Assembly (NCBI GenBank): GCA_009823505.1
Contig: VZQC01008777.1
Location: 137,022-201,021, forward strand
Direction of reading: 5' to 3'
From: Rhizomys pruinosus
Taxonomy: Eukaryota > Chordata > Mammalia > Rodentia > Spalacidae
Length of the DNA stretch: 64,000 nucleotides
Shown here: piece by piece, positions 47,803 through 58,534 of the stretch
Numbering within the stretch: position 1 is the stretch's first letter
How the letters are laid out: each line of letters opens with the position of its first letter
The notes under the pieces: model-generated
Database searches by the model: none
The model's input: only the letters and a program-made list of their open reading frames with translations
Told to the model about the DNA's origin: nothing
Made by a program: the position numbers and the translations under genes

Positions 47803-48308
47803 TACAACAATGGGTTTATATCAAACTAGGAAACTTCTAAACAGCAAAGGAAATAATTACCAGGATGAGAAATGTTCTAAAGTATAGGGAGCAATAATTT
47901 CAAATTCCTCAGCAGAGAGATTCACATTCAGAATATAAACCAAACTCCAAAGGATCATCAGTAAATAATTATAATAAAGATTCCAATGAAATTGGCTAAA
48001 TATCTAAGTTAATACATATCAGGAAAGATATAGAGATTGCTAAAAATGTATGAAAATATAATCCTAATTATGAAATAAATACAAGTATAGACTGTAGTAG
48101 GATATAGCCTCACTCCAGTTACAATGCACGGCTATCATCAAAAAGAAAAAAAATAGCTAATGCTGGTGAGAGTGTAGATAAAGAGAAACTTACACAGAGT
48201 CAGTAAGGAAGCAAATTAGTGTATCCACAAGAAAAATAGTATGGGCATTTCCTCAGAAAAGTAAAACTGAAACTGATGTCTGATACAATGAGGTCACTGT
48301 TAGGTATG
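47803..48308. other. AT-rich unique sequence, nothing recognised
   Basis: About 500 bp; no feature recognised. Confidence 0.5.
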
Positions 48309-49120
48309 TTGTAGGAAGCTTTCTTTTTATGCCGAACAGGGACCAAGCGGCCCTGCTAAGGGGGATGGGGACACAGTGTCTGCAGACACTGTGTGGGGAG
48401 CTGACCCCTTGGCGCAGAGGCCCGAGCCCCACCTGGATGATACTTTCAACTCAGGCCCTTAGCCTGGACCCAAGTGAAACGTGTTCCACTCTTGGCTGTG
48501 GCTTCTCACCTGCCCAGAGCCTGGACAGGAATTTCAGGCTGATGGCTGATCGCCTCCCTTCAGCCAATACCCACTCACAATGCCAGCTACCCAGATTGAT
48601 GATCCGCAAAGGAATCTCTTTCCAATCCACTGGCCACCCGGACGAAATGCAGACCTACCTTAGCCTGTATGCGCACGATAATTAATAAAAATAATGGCTG
48701 GGAATTCCGTGATGATGTTACTATGAAATTCAAATTTACTCCTTGCTACAGCCTGCTTTTTTAAAATAAATGACGTCAGTTCCCAGAGCCAATCATAGGC
48801 CCCCCAATTCCGCGCCACTGCACACCTTGCCCCACCCAGCATCATGCACCTAGGCCATGCTGCTTGCTCCTCTTTGGGGCGGGGTCAGACCCTCAGCCAT
48901 GAAGTGCCCTGAGGCATGCTACAGTATGCTTGGAACAGAGACAGAGATGAGATTTTTGCCTAAGAAGAGCTATGTTGTATGCAATTCTGCCCTGAGAAAC
49001 TGTAGAAAGGTTTTGCCTTATAATAAAGAAACTTCTTGCTTGTAAACTTATTCAGAACTTGTGTGATGTGAGCCTAAAGAAGTATTTATGGTAAATGGCA
49101 AATTCTCATGAGACCTGCCA
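48309..49120 (+). mobile_element. Candidate LTR-like block with promoter-type motifs
   Basis: About 800 bp, more GC-rich than its surroundings. In order: a 119-codon open frame (48329-48685) of no known family, a perfect TGACGTCA (48771-48778), CCAAT (48789-48793), GGGGCGGGG (48876-48884), and AATAAA (49022-49027) followed by GT-rich text. U3-like enhancer and promoter motifs ahead of a poly(A) signal suit an ERV2-type solo LTR. However I found no clean TG...CA ends with a target duplication, so a promoter or CpG-poor regulatory element remains possible. Confidence 0.4.
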
Positions 49121-49175
49121 GGACTCCTGGGTGGGCCTCAGGGCTTCTGCACAGTATCATCTGGATGATATTTTT

Positions 49176-49394
49176 TTTTTTTGAGACCAGGTCTCCCTGT
49201 ACCACCAGCTGTCCTGGAACTCACTCTGTAGACCAGGCTGGCCTTGAACCCACAGAGATCCACCTGCCTCTGCCTCCCAAGTGCTAGGGTTAAAGGCTTG
49301 TGCCACCACACCTGGCTTAAAGAAGGTTCTTAGCTGCCATGTGGGTGCTGGGAATCAAACCCAGGTCTTAAACACTGATGCATCTCTCCAGCCC
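49176..49394 (-). mobile_element. B2-B1 hybrid SINE with shared TSD
   Basis: On the minus strand it begins with a B2 head (GGGGCTGGAGAGATGCATCA to CACATGGCAGCTAAGAACC, about 75 bp with a ~25-bp deletion between A and B boxes). It then passes directly into a full-length B1 (AAGCCAGGTGTGGTGGCAC onward) and an A-rich tail. TGGATGATATTTTT flanks the whole unit (near 49162-49175 and 49398-49411), so the two parts appear to have inserted as one. Confidence 0.8.
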
Positions 49395-49424
49395 CATTTG
49401 GATGATATTTTTTAAAATTTATAT

Positions 49425-50605
49425 TGTGATATTTATTTATTTATTGACATTTTGCATATTTCATACATCATTACTCAGTTCAATTTAGACACATTCTCCT
49501 TTCCATGGCCCCCACCCCACTCCTGTTCCTACATTCTACCATACATGTCTTGCATTTTCTCTGTCTTTTTTTTACCACATTTTCCCCTTTAATTGTATAT
49601 TATTTTAAAGTATGCATATATATACTCCACCCACATACCAATATTACAAAATTTGAACATAAGTGGTAGGTTGATTCTCAAACCCATTAAGGGATTCACC
49701 TTTTAACCATACTGCTACTTCCATATAAAAAAGAAATATAAAAAAGACGATGCTCAGCTTGCCTTGCAACTAGGGATTTTGTGCTAGCATCCACGAATGA
49801 GGGACAACAACAACAAACAGAGAGACCATCCCATTCACAATAGCCTCAAAAAAATTAAAATACTTTAGAACAAACCTAACCAAAGACACCAAAGATCTCT
49901 ACAATGAAAACTTTAAATCCCTCAAAAAGGAGATTGAAGAAGATACCAGAAGATGGAAAGATCTCCCATGCTCATAGATTGGAAAAATTAATATAGTAAA
50001 AATGTCCATCCTACCCAAATTAATATACAGATTCAATGCAATCCCAATCAAACTCCCCATGAGTTTCTTCTCAGGCTTAGAAAAAAGCATCCTTAAATTC
50101 ATATGGAAAAACAAAAGACCCCGGATAGCCAAAGCAACTCTGGGCAAAACCAGCAATGGAGCGGGGATCACTACACCAGACTTCAAACTATATTACAGGG
50201 CTATTGTAATAAAAACAGCCAGGTACTGGCACAAAAAATGAACAAGTAGATCAATGGAACAAGATCGAAGATCCAAACCTGAGCACATGCAGTTTCAGCC
50301 ACATCATATTTGATAAGGGGGCCAAAAAGACCCAATGGGGGAAAGACAACATCTTCAACAAATGGTGCTGGCAAAACTGGATTGCCACTTGTAGAAAGAT
50401 GAAGCTGAACCCCTACCTTTCACCATGCACAAAAATCAACTCCAAATGGATCAAAGACCTCAATGTGAAACCAGAAACTCTGAAAATAATAGAAGAAAAT
50501 GTTGTCAGTAAACTACAAGTCATAGGTGTAGGAAAAGACTTTCTAAATCAGACAGCCGCCAATTTGGAAACAAGGTCAACAATAGACAAATGGATGATGT
50601 TTTTA
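49425..50605 (-). mobile_element. L1 with large 5' inversion
   Basis: The left part (49425-49807) is an antisense L1 3' end with a C-rich tract at 49508-49524. The right part (49808-50605) is ORF2 in the opposite (+) orientation. This is the twin-priming layout of a minus-strand L1, with about 500 bp of ORF2 lost at the inversion junction. TGGATGAT[A/G]TTTTTA-like text near 49398-49412 and 50593-50607 may be its target duplication. Confidence 0.75.
49808..50605 (+). pseudogene. L1 ORF2 remnant (inverted segment)
   Basis: Encodes ORF2 after RT motif [21 protein letters not shown], then [20 protein letters not shown] (open 50002-50241), then SHIIFDKGAKK-type text and the segment RSTIDKW at the end (open 50399-50632). 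Frameshifts lie between the open parts. It has neither the RT core nor the C-terminal Cys motif. Confidence 0.85.
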
Positions 50606-50829
50606 TTCCCTCATATAAAGATTGCACCATGAAAGAAAAACTCATTTCCTTTTTATTTTGGAAAATCCCAGGCTTTTCTTATGTTTCTAAATCTCATACT
50701 GTTGTATAATGACTACTTGCTTGTATTTGGTCAATAGAGCCCAAATAACTATATATTTTAGGAGTAATTGTTAAAACTAATCTTAATCAATTACTAAAAG
50801 AGCAAACAAGTTGTCATAAATAAGTAAAC

Positions 50830-51026
50830 AGGGTTAGAAAGATGGCTCGGCCATTAAGAGCACTGGCTGCTCTTGTGGAAGAACTGGGTTCTTTTCCCAG
50901 CACTTACATGGTGACTAATAACTCCAGTTCCAGGGAATCGGATGTCCTCTTCTGTCCTCCATGCAGACATGGGTGCCCTTATGCATATGCAGGAAATACA
51001 TACACACATAAAACAAAACTAAAAAA
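50830..51026 (+). mobile_element. B2 SINE, diverged
   Basis: Starts GGGTTAGAAAGATGGCTCGG and ends in an A-rich tail after CATACACACATAAAACAAAA. Shorter body than the young copies. Confidence 0.88.
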
Positions 51027-51039
51027 TATTGGAGAGTAA

Positions 51040-51178
51040 TGTTCAGAAGAGGGTGCTAGATCTCCTGGAAGTGGAATTGTGGATGGTTGTTAGTCACCAT
51101 GTGGGTGCTGAGAACTGATCCTTGGTCCTCTGGAAGAGCAGCCAGTGATCTTAACCACTAAGCAATCTTGCCAGACCC
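51040..51178 (-). mobile_element. B2 SINE fragment, antisense
   Basis: From GTTCAGAAGAGGGTGCTAGA to CAATCTTGCCAGACCC, the reverse complement of the B2 head and mid part. It forms a tail-to-tail inverted pair with 50830-51026. Confidence 0.85.
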
Positions 51179-51234
51179 ATAAATAAAATATTTAAAAAAT
51201 AAATAAACGGCCCTTTTTAGTTCCCTTTTGTAAT

Positions 51235-51700
51235 AGGTTAGGTAAGTGCATTTATTAGTTACACATCTTCAAGCAGGCACAGGAAGCAGAGAGTGACTGT
51301 AGACCCAGTAAGGCTTAAGAACTCTTGGGGCTGGAGAGATGGCCTAGCGGTTAAGAGCTCTAACCGCTCTTGCGGAGGACCCGGGTTCGATCTCCAGCAC
51401 CCACCTGGAGGCTGAGAACCGTCTGTAACTCCGACTCTAGGAGAACTCCAGTTCCAGGTGAATCTGACACCCTCTTCTGACCTCCGCGGCATTGCACGAC
51501 AGGAGCGCACAAACCTACATGCAGACAATACATTCATACACATTAAAAAAAAAAGAACTCTCTAAGCCTGCCCCCAGTGATGTGTTTCCTCTAGTAAGGC
51601 CACACCTAAGATCTTTACAAATAGCCACCAACTGGAGATAAAAATATCCAGATTCCTGGGGCCTACAAGGACATTCTCATTCAAACCACCACAGTAAGTC
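51235..51700 (+). mobile_element. LTR-like repeat, family B fragment, split by a B2
   Basis: The part after the B2 (GTGATGTGTTTCCTCTAGTA, AAGGCCACACCTAAGATC, AAATAGCCACCAACTGGAGA, then TTCAAACCACCACAG) is the 3' end of a common rodent LTR-like repeat. The part before the B2 (51235-51325) belongs with it. The class is inferred from general resemblance; the name is uncertain. Confidence 0.5.
51326..51552 (+). mobile_element. B2 SINE with 9-bp TSD
   Basis: Full B2 with the A-box region GATGGCCTAGCGGTTAAGAG and B box GGGTTCGATC intact, ending in a pure A run. AAGAACTCT flanks it (51317-51325 and 51553-51561). A young copy. Confidence 0.95.
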
Positions 51701-52106
51701 ATTGGTAAGATTTTCAGTGGCTCCAAGTTCCTACAGAGGAAAAAGTCATTGTGAATAACATCGACATGGTGCTTCGACTTAGGAATAACTCCATAAGTAT
51801 TTCAGGGATATAGTGCCCACTGTGGTGAGCTAGAGCAGCATATGGGGCACATAGACAGCTTATGTAAGAGAATATGTGTTTCGTTTAAATCCTGTCTCTT
51901 CCAGTTCACTTATATATACCTATTTGGGTAACAGTAAGTGGTATAGTAGATAACTGCACAAATCTCAATAGTTTAAATAATAAAGCTCTTCTCATCTTTT
52001 TTGAGCAAGACACATATTCCTGTTTGTTTGTGATTCTTCTCTGAGTGGTGTTTCTACAACCCAGGCTCAACCTGCCTTGTGACTTCACTATTTCCAAATG
52101 TGGCAT
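51701..52106. other. Unique sequence, nothing recognised
   Basis: About 400 bp; no feature recognised. Confidence 0.5.
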
Positions 52107-52360
52107 GTTATTCAGCTTTCTATTACTATAACAAATGACCTGAGAAATCACCTTCTAAAGAGAAAAATGGTTCTTTGGATTCACAGTTTTGGAGAACTTA
52201 GTCTATAGCTGGTTGGTTCTATTTCTTTCTCTCTACAGTAAGTAGCACATCATGGTGAAGGCTTGACGCAGATGAAAACAGCTCACCTCATGACTGGAAA
52301 GCAAAAGACAGAGTGAGGAGGTTAAGAGTCCCACAGTTCCCTTCAAAGGGGATACATCCA

Positions 52361-52501
52361 GAGGCAGAGGCAGGCGGATCTTTGTGAGTTCAAGGCCAGC
52401 CTGGTCTACAGAGTGAGTTCCAGGTCAGCTGGGGCTACAGGGAGACCCTGTCTCGAAAAGACCAAACAAACAAACAAACAAACAAAAAAAAAAAACAAAA
52501 A
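52361..52501 (+). mobile_element. B1 SINE, 5'-truncated, 17-bp perfect TSD
   Basis: Starts in the B1 body at GAGGCAGAGGCAGGCGG, ends in CAAACAAACAAACA and A's. CAAAGGGGATACATCCA is repeated exactly at 52344-52360 and 52502-52518. The truncated start with a perfect duplication shows 5' truncation at insertion, not later decay. Confidence 0.97.
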
Positions 52502-52625
52502 CAAAGGGGATACATCCAATAAGTTAGAGAGTCTTTAAATTAGCTCCTTGTAGCACAGCTGCTCCAAGGAGCAAGCCTTTAACAATGGGACCAAACTCTG
52601 AGGTTCCATTTAAAATAAAAACCAT

Positions 52626-52793
52626 GAGCCAGGCATGGTGGCACATGCCTTTAATCCTAGCACTTGGGAGGCAGAGGCAGGAGGATCTTTGTGAGTTCAA
52701 GGCCAGCCTGGTATACAGAGCGAATGAATTCCAGGAAAGCTGGAGCTACAGGGAGACCCTGTCTCGAAAAGACCAATAAATAAATAAATTAAT
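52626..52793 (+). mobile_element. B1 SINE with 10-bp TSD
   Basis: Full-length B1 from GCCAGGCATGGTGGCACATG (52628) to an (AATA)n-rich tail. TAAAAACCAT occurs at 52616-52625 and 52794-52803. Confidence 0.95.
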
Positions 52794-52808
52794 TAAAAAC
52801 CATAGCAG

Positions 52809-53630
52809 ATTCCCTCCAAAGCAGGTGAAAGAGGAAATACATGGGGTAGATATGGGACATTACTTTGAATAAAGTCTGAGGTAGAACTATTCATTTCTTT
52901 CTGATATTTTGGGTAGACCTCAGTAATAGTCAGCTGACAAGGAGAGGTGAGAGATGTATTCTGTGCATACTTCCAAAACACAAGACAAAGTTGCCAGGCT
53001 CTGCCACTCTGTGTGACCAAAGAAAGACATGTATTATCTCTGCCAGATGTTCATCATGTATAAAGTTTAAAATGCTTGTGTCTACTGGATAGTTGCAAAG
53101 TATTTATTAGAGTGTCCTGTAACCATTTACAGCACTTCACTGATCTGATTTTCTCAATGGTGTGAAAGGTGTTATTTAGCTGCCATTTCCTTTTCAACAA
53201 TAAATTGTTACTTTCAACTAAAAAATGTATCATTAGAATAAATCCTGTACCCTTACCCTAGCTGGATTCAAGAAAATCAAGAAATATAAAATAATTAAGT
53301 AACAAAGGAGTAAATGCAGCAGAAGATGGCTCTAAAAAGGACCATGCTCCTTCAGTGCTGCTAGGAATGAAGACGGCATGAATAATTTTGTTGGAATTTC
53401 CCCTACTTATTTGCAATAGGCATTGTGAAGATGCTGCTTAGGAAAATTATAATAATTTCTCCAGATTTTCTTCTTCCACTTTTACAAAAGATCATTTAAG
53501 TTTTAATTATTTTATATATTCATTAGATTTTCATATACATAATGTAATTTTTGGATCCATCTCCATCCCCCCTCTCTAACTCTTTGCAGTCCCCACCATG
53601 AAACTTACGTCCTTTTCTTTGTTTTAACCA
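52809..53630. other. Unique sequence, nothing recognised
   Basis: About 820 bp. A possible L1 3' end remnant (CATATACATAATGTAATTTT) lies near 53532; otherwise nothing. Confidence 0.5.
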
Positions 53631-53631
53631 C

Positions 53632-53745
53632 TGATCCCCTGGAACTGGAGTTACATACAGTTGTTAGCCACCGTGTGGTTTCTGGGAATCAAACCTGAGT
53701 CCTTCCACAAAATCAGCCAGTGTTTTTAAACGCTGAGCCATCAAG
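53632..53745 (-). mobile_element. B2 SINE fragment, antisense, diverged
   Basis: From CCCCTGGAACTGGAGTTACA to CGCTGAGCCATCAAGCC, the reverse complement of part of B2 including its head. Confidence 0.75.
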
Positions 53746-53779
53746 CCATTTATCCATATCCAAATGCATGGGTGTGGGG

Positions 53780-53960
53780 GCACTCACAATCACACCTGAA
53801 TGTAAATTGACTATCCTTTACCCAGAAGGCATCAATAGTCGATTGCTCCTCAACTAGACTGGCTTGTCCTTGTGGAGCTCTTGTGTAACCACAGCTGCTA
53901 TGAGTTAGGCTGTGAGTTCAAGAGTGCAAGGGCCACACCACACCAAGATGACTTATATGT
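53780..53960 (-). mobile_element. L1 3'UTR fragment, antisense
   Basis: Contains GGAGCTCTTGTGTAACCACA and GCTGCTATGAGTTAGGCTGT, text typical of antisense rodent Lx-type L1 3'UTR. Confidence 0.5.
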
Positions 53961-54049
53961 AAAAAGATAAAATTGTGGTTTTCTTTTTTAACTGGGCATT
54001 ATGCAGTGTTAGAATTTGTTTAAGGTGTAATGTTCCTTATTTTATTTTA

Positions 54050-54245
54050 TTTATTATTTTTATTTTATGATTGTGAGCGTATTGCCTACGTGTGTGTAAA
54101 TGCAATGCTTACAGAGGTCAGAAGAAGGCATAGGATCCCCTGGAACAGGAGTTACAGATGGTTGTTAGCCACCATGTAGGTGTTGAGAATCAAACCTGGG
54201 TCCTCTGCAAGTGCTCTTTAATGCTGAGCCAGCTTTCCAGCCCCC
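54050..54245 (-). mobile_element. B2 SINE, antisense, diverged
   Basis: Reverse-strand B2 with AGAGGTCAGAAGAAGGCATA, B box as AATCAAACCTGGGTCC, ending GAGCCAGCTTTCCAGCCCCC. Confidence 0.88.
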
Positions 54246-54299
54246 CTTTTAAACTTTACTTAAAATTGTAATATTCTAATCAGACTAAACATGTTTACT

Positions 54300-55480
54300 T
54301 CCTTCAATATTATCATTTACTAAAAGTGAAAACTTTTATTATCTTTCTTCTATATGTCTAAGATATTAAATTGCTATCTGATTCTTCTGGTATTATTTGA
54401 GTATTATCTATTTTATGCTTAGTCTAGCTAAGAGATTTTTATTATTTTATCTTTTCAAAGAACTAGCTCTTTGTTTCATTAATCCTTTGTATTTTTTTTC
54501 TATTTCATTAACATATATATTGTGATCTTTAGTATTTCTTTCCACTAATTTGGAGTTTGGTCTCTTCCTACTTTTGTGCTTCCTAGAGGTACAATGATGG
54601 GCTATTACTTTGAGAGTTTTGTAATGAGGGGCATTATTGTTGTTGTAAGCTCTAAATTTCCCTCTTAATACTTTTTTTGGGCTGGAGAGATGGCTCGGCT
54701 GTTAAGAGCACTGACTGTTCTTGCAGAGGACCCAGGCTCAATTCCCAACACCCACATTGTGGCTAAGAACTGTCTTTAACTCTAGTTCCAGGGGAATCCA
54801 ACATCCTCTTCTGACCTCTGCGGCATTGCACAACACGGGTGCACCAACCTATATGCAGACAGTACATTCATACACATAAAAAAATAATAAATAAAATTTT
54901 AAAAAATCTTTAAAAATACTGTTTTTGAAGTCTATTCTATTGGTTTTGGTATGCTTGCATTTTCATTTGATCCAAGTGTTTACAAAATTCCCTTCCTGAT
55001 TTCTTAATCCATTGATTGTCCAAAGTAAGTAATTTTGTATCCACATATTGATAAAGTTTCAAAAAATTTTCTTGTGATTTATTTCTACTTTTATTGCATT
55101 ATTATTTCACTTGTCATAAAAGATTGTAGGGACCTATTATCGCATGGTGAATTGTGGAATCTTCCATGGGGAGTTGAAAGCAATGCTCAACTGTTGGCTG
55201 TTGGATGGATGGTCTGTAATGCTTGTGATGTCCTCTGATCAACGGTGCTACTTAACTCTTCTATTTGTGATTCCTGTCTGGATGACCTGTCCATTGCTGA
55301 AAGTGAATTTAAAATTCAATTATCATTATTGGAGTCTGTTTTTAAGTCCATAAATATTTGCTTCATATATTTGAGTGTTCCAATATTCAGTACATATATA
55401 TTTAGAACTTTTATTTACTTTTTCTTTACTTTGATCCCTTTGTCATCACACAATGGTCCTCCTTATATTTTTTACTGCTT
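54300..55480 (-). mobile_element. Ancient L1 ORF2 remnant, antisense
   Basis: Landmarks of the region between endonuclease and RT, reversed: TCAAAGAACTAGCTCTTTGT near 54456, AAATTTCCCTCTTAATACTT near 54652, TGGATGACCTGTCCATTGCT near 55276, and TTCAGTACATATATATTTAG near 55385. It is clearly more diverged than the other L1s and resembles mammal-wide L1M types. A young B2 sits in the middle. No usable reading frame. Confidence 0.75.
54678..54906 (+). mobile_element. B2 SINE inserted in the ancient L1
   Basis: Full B2 starting GGGCTGGAGAGATGGCTCGG with an A-rich tail. AATACTTTTTTTG before it and AATACTGTTTTTG after it look like a target duplication with one mismatch. Confidence 0.93.
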
Positions 55481-55762
55481 TTGATTTTCTTGCAGTACTT
55501 GAGATGGAACCCAGGTCAGCAGGCACTCTGTTTCTGAGCTTCAGTTTGAGAACACCTTAACTTCTCATTTGCTTTCTAGTTCTACCTTTTTTCTAGCCTT
55601 TGGATTAAATGTGTTTGAACTTCCCATTTGCTAAGTTCAAGGTAACAAAACACTAGGCATGTTTCCAAAATGGCATTTACCTCAAAGCAGTTTAATTAAG
55701 CTATTAGGATTTTGTTTGTCCATGCAAAACAATGGACATTTACTTAGTAAAAAGCAACCTAG

Positions 55763-55945
55763 GGCTGGAGAGAATGCTCAGCCACAAAGAGTGTTTGCTA
55801 CTCTTCCAGAGGACCTGGATTTGGTCCCTAGCTCCCAAATAGCTGCTCAGAACTGTGTGTAACTCCAGTTCTGGGGGAGACAATTTCCTCTTCTGACCCT
55901 CCACAGGCACAAAGCATATATATTAAACAAATATTTTATAAAAGA
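55763..55945 (+). mobile_element. Old B2-type SINE
   Basis: Starts GGGCTGGAGAGAATGCTCAG; the body is diverged and the tail is AT-rich. Confidence 0.8.
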
Positions 55946-56064
55946 ATATAACACATTTTTGTGAGGGGAAAAAAAACACTGGTATTTCTAGATAAGTTTG
56001 ATAGTAAGACTAGAAAACACGTGAATGATTTTGTAAAATATTAGTACAACCCAATAACTCTGGT

Positions 56065-56240
56065 CAAGGTGGGCAGGATAGCACACAACTGTAACCCAGA
56101 ACTTGGTGGGAGGACACTGAAAGCACTGAGGTAGGAAGACAGAAATGTTGAGTCCAACCTGGGCTATGTAATGAGTTCAGGCCACAGCACAGTGTATGCT
56201 GAGACCTCAAACTGTCAATACAAAATCAAAGAAACAAATA
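56065..56240 (+). mobile_element. Old B1-like SINE (pB1/B1F type)
   Basis: The order GGTGGGCAGGATAGCACACA, AGTCCAACCTGGGCTATGTA, ATGCTGAGACC and an A-rich end fits a strongly diverged B1 or its monomeric ancestor. Confidence 0.6.
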
Positions 56241-57599
56241 AGCTGATGTGAAATAGCCAGGATTGGGCTGGTGTGTGGACACTTGAATGTGCAGAATCAG
56301 CTCAGCAAGCTCACCTCTAAAACCATGATGTGGGCTGTTTGGTGCTGTGTTCCAGGACTGACAGTCTTCATTCCTCTTTCTCCTCTCTTTCCAGTGAACT
56401 CTGAACACCTGCTAATAAGAAGCCCAGTTCTACAGATTTCTGTCACTTGTGTTATTTTTTTGATAATTCTCTAGGCATGACCTCATCACCTCTATCCTCC
56501 CTGACCAACTCCTGTTTAGGCTTCTATTCTTGACTTAGGAGTTGTAGCTTTTCCTGGACCTTTAACGGTTGAATTTCATGTTCTTTTGATGACTTGTTCT
56601 TTTGTTCAGTGATCACTTTTATTATAATACTTATGAATTCTATCATTTGTTATCTTTTGTGTTCCTCTAGTATCCTGTAAAGTTCTGTGTACACATTAAG
56701 CCTTCCATTCATTTTCTTGAGAGAATAAACAGCCAACGAATGTGATCTGTTCTATAATAGCTTTAGAACGGCATCTCAGTTTTGTTATCTTGCTGAGAGG
56801 AAGCTCTGCACCAATTGCCTTTCTAAAATCTAGCTCATTTCAAATCAACCTTGAACTCTTTGGAGATGCGCATAAAGGTGACAGATAAATTAGTCTTAAA
56901 CATGGAGGATTATCTAAAATGTTTGCTGATTATCTGACTTGAAGAAAGTGTAATTCTCTCACCTGCCCTTTGCTTAGAAAAGTGCCTTTGTCATTTCCCA
57001 TGACATATTTCTCATTTCTCAAAAGCTATTCCTTATCCTAGTCATGCAGAGCCTAAATAAACTATGTTTATAAAAGTATACTGTAATCTACAGATGAGCG
57101 TGACTATGTAAGTGGAGAAGTCCTCATCTTATCTTCAGTTACTTTTGGAAGTTTTGCATCTGAGAAACACGAGTTTTAAAATTGAATCACTCTTCATTTC
57201 ATATTTCTAACTCATGATTAAAACAGCGTTTGGACCAGCAGGTTCCCACTAACAATGCTCTTGCTTGCGTGATGTTGCCTCCTTTTCTGTCTACATAATC
57301 CCATAGGGATGAAAGGTTAATTACCAGCTGTTCTAATGATTTGTTGTTATTGATTTAAATGCTCCATTTGTTTCAATCACATTTGTATGATTTTATGCTA
57401 CAAAAGTTCCCATTAACCCTCCAAAGAAAATGCAGTTTCCCCATCAAATTAGGTTTTGTACTGTTCTAAGGCAAGGGAGGAAGACAGGGGAAAAAAAAAA
57501 AAGAAAAGAAACACTGGAGAAGACTCACAATACGTGGTTGGTTCCCTGTGGTACAGACTGATGTGCTTTTCATGTGGGAGAGAATAAGTGGGCTGTGCA
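56241..57599. other. Long unique stretch, possible conserved non-coding DNA
   Basis: About 1.35 kb free of recognised repeats apart from an A-rich run at 57490-57510. The part 57310-57420 is rich in TAAT, ATTTGTTT and ATTGATTTAAAT words of the kind bound by homeodomain factors, but such words are common in AT-rich DNA. No exon was recognised. Confidence 0.4.
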
Positions 57600-57775
57600 C
57601 ACAGTATAATCCCTACTTTGCGCTTTCATTTTCAAAACTAAACTATGTACATTCTAATGCCTACTTTACAGCTGAGAGAAGCAGGAAACTGGGAGTTCTG
57701 TTATCATCTGGGTCTACACAGCAAATCAAAACCAAAGGCAGGGCTATAATTGAAGTCTCTTAAGTCTTTATGCTG
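57600..57775 (+). mobile_element. MIR SINE, diverged
   Basis: CCTACTTTACAGCTGAGAGA, AGCAGGAAACTGGGAG, then CTACACAGCAAATCAAAACC and GGCAGGGCTATAATTGAAGT follow the MIR order (TTTTACAGATGAGGAAACTG ... CACACAGC ... GGCAGAGCTGGGATT). Confidence 0.7.
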
Positions 57776-57904
57776 TCTCTTTTCCCATTGGAACACATAC
57801 ACAGAGAAACACATACACGCATGGAGGATATTACAAACATTTAGGGAGATAAACATTGAGACTGTTTATTACTGAAGTAGATAAAATCAGAATTATAATA
57901 TGGA

Positions 57905-58202
57905 GGACTGTGTATGATGTATATGTGAGTGTGTGTTAGTGCAGCCATGTTCCTGCCACGGTGCACATATGAAGGCCCGAGGACAAACTCAAATGCTGGT
58001 CCTTGCTTTTTATCTTGTGTGAAACAGCTGCATAAGCCACGTTAGCTGGCCTGCAAGCTGTCAGGATTCTCCTGTCCCTGTCCCTGTCTTGCTGGGATTA
58101 TAGAAATATACAATTTCCCTGGTTTTACATGGGATCTGGGGATTTGAAAACAAGTCCTCACACTTGACTGGCAAGTGTTTTGCCACTGAGCCATCTGCAC
58201 GC
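57905..58202 (-). mobile_element. B4-type composite SINE, antisense
   Basis: Ends GTTTTGCCACTGAGCCATCT, the reverse complement of a tRNA-derived head. It contains CTTGCTGGGATTATAGAAAT, a reversed B1-like body, and a GT-rich start. Old and diverged; B3 is the alternative. Confidence 0.6.
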
Positions 58203-58250
58203 CTTCCTTTTATTTTTACTTGGGAAAAATTCAGCTGCAAAGAATTTCAT

Positions 58251-58525
58251 ATGTCATAGTTTTCTCTCTGTTGCTATGATAAACACCATGACTAAAGCTG
58301 ACCAAAAGCATTTTGGGGTGAAAGGTTATAGCTCGCTTTCCAAGGAAGCCAAGACAAGAAGTCAAGGCAGGTGGCCCAGGCAGAAGCCGAAGAAGAATGC
58401 TGCTTACTGGCTTGCTCAGGTTCCTTCTCACATAACCCAGATCTACCAGCCTAGGATGGCACTGTCCACAGTGTTATGGGTCCTCCTATATCAATCAGCA
58501 ATCAAGAAAAAGTCTCACAGTGATT
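58251..58525 (+). mobile_element. LTR-like repeat, family A, 3'-truncated
   Basis: Starts GTCATAGTTTTCTCTCTGTT then GCTATGATAAACACCATGAC, as in 46833-47205. It ends in the middle where the next SINE begins. Confidence 0.65.
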
Positions 58526-58534
58526 TTCAGATGA

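Larger units (their letters stand above)
52107..52808 (+). mobile_element. LTR-like repeat, family B, with two B1 insertions
   Basis: Starts TTATTCAGCTTTCTATTACT (52108), runs to the first B1, resumes at CAATAAGTTAGAGAGTC, and ends near AAAACCATAGCAG after the second B1. With both B1s removed the repeat is continuous. Start and end resemble rodent LTR-type repeats; family name not assigned. Confidence 0.55.
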
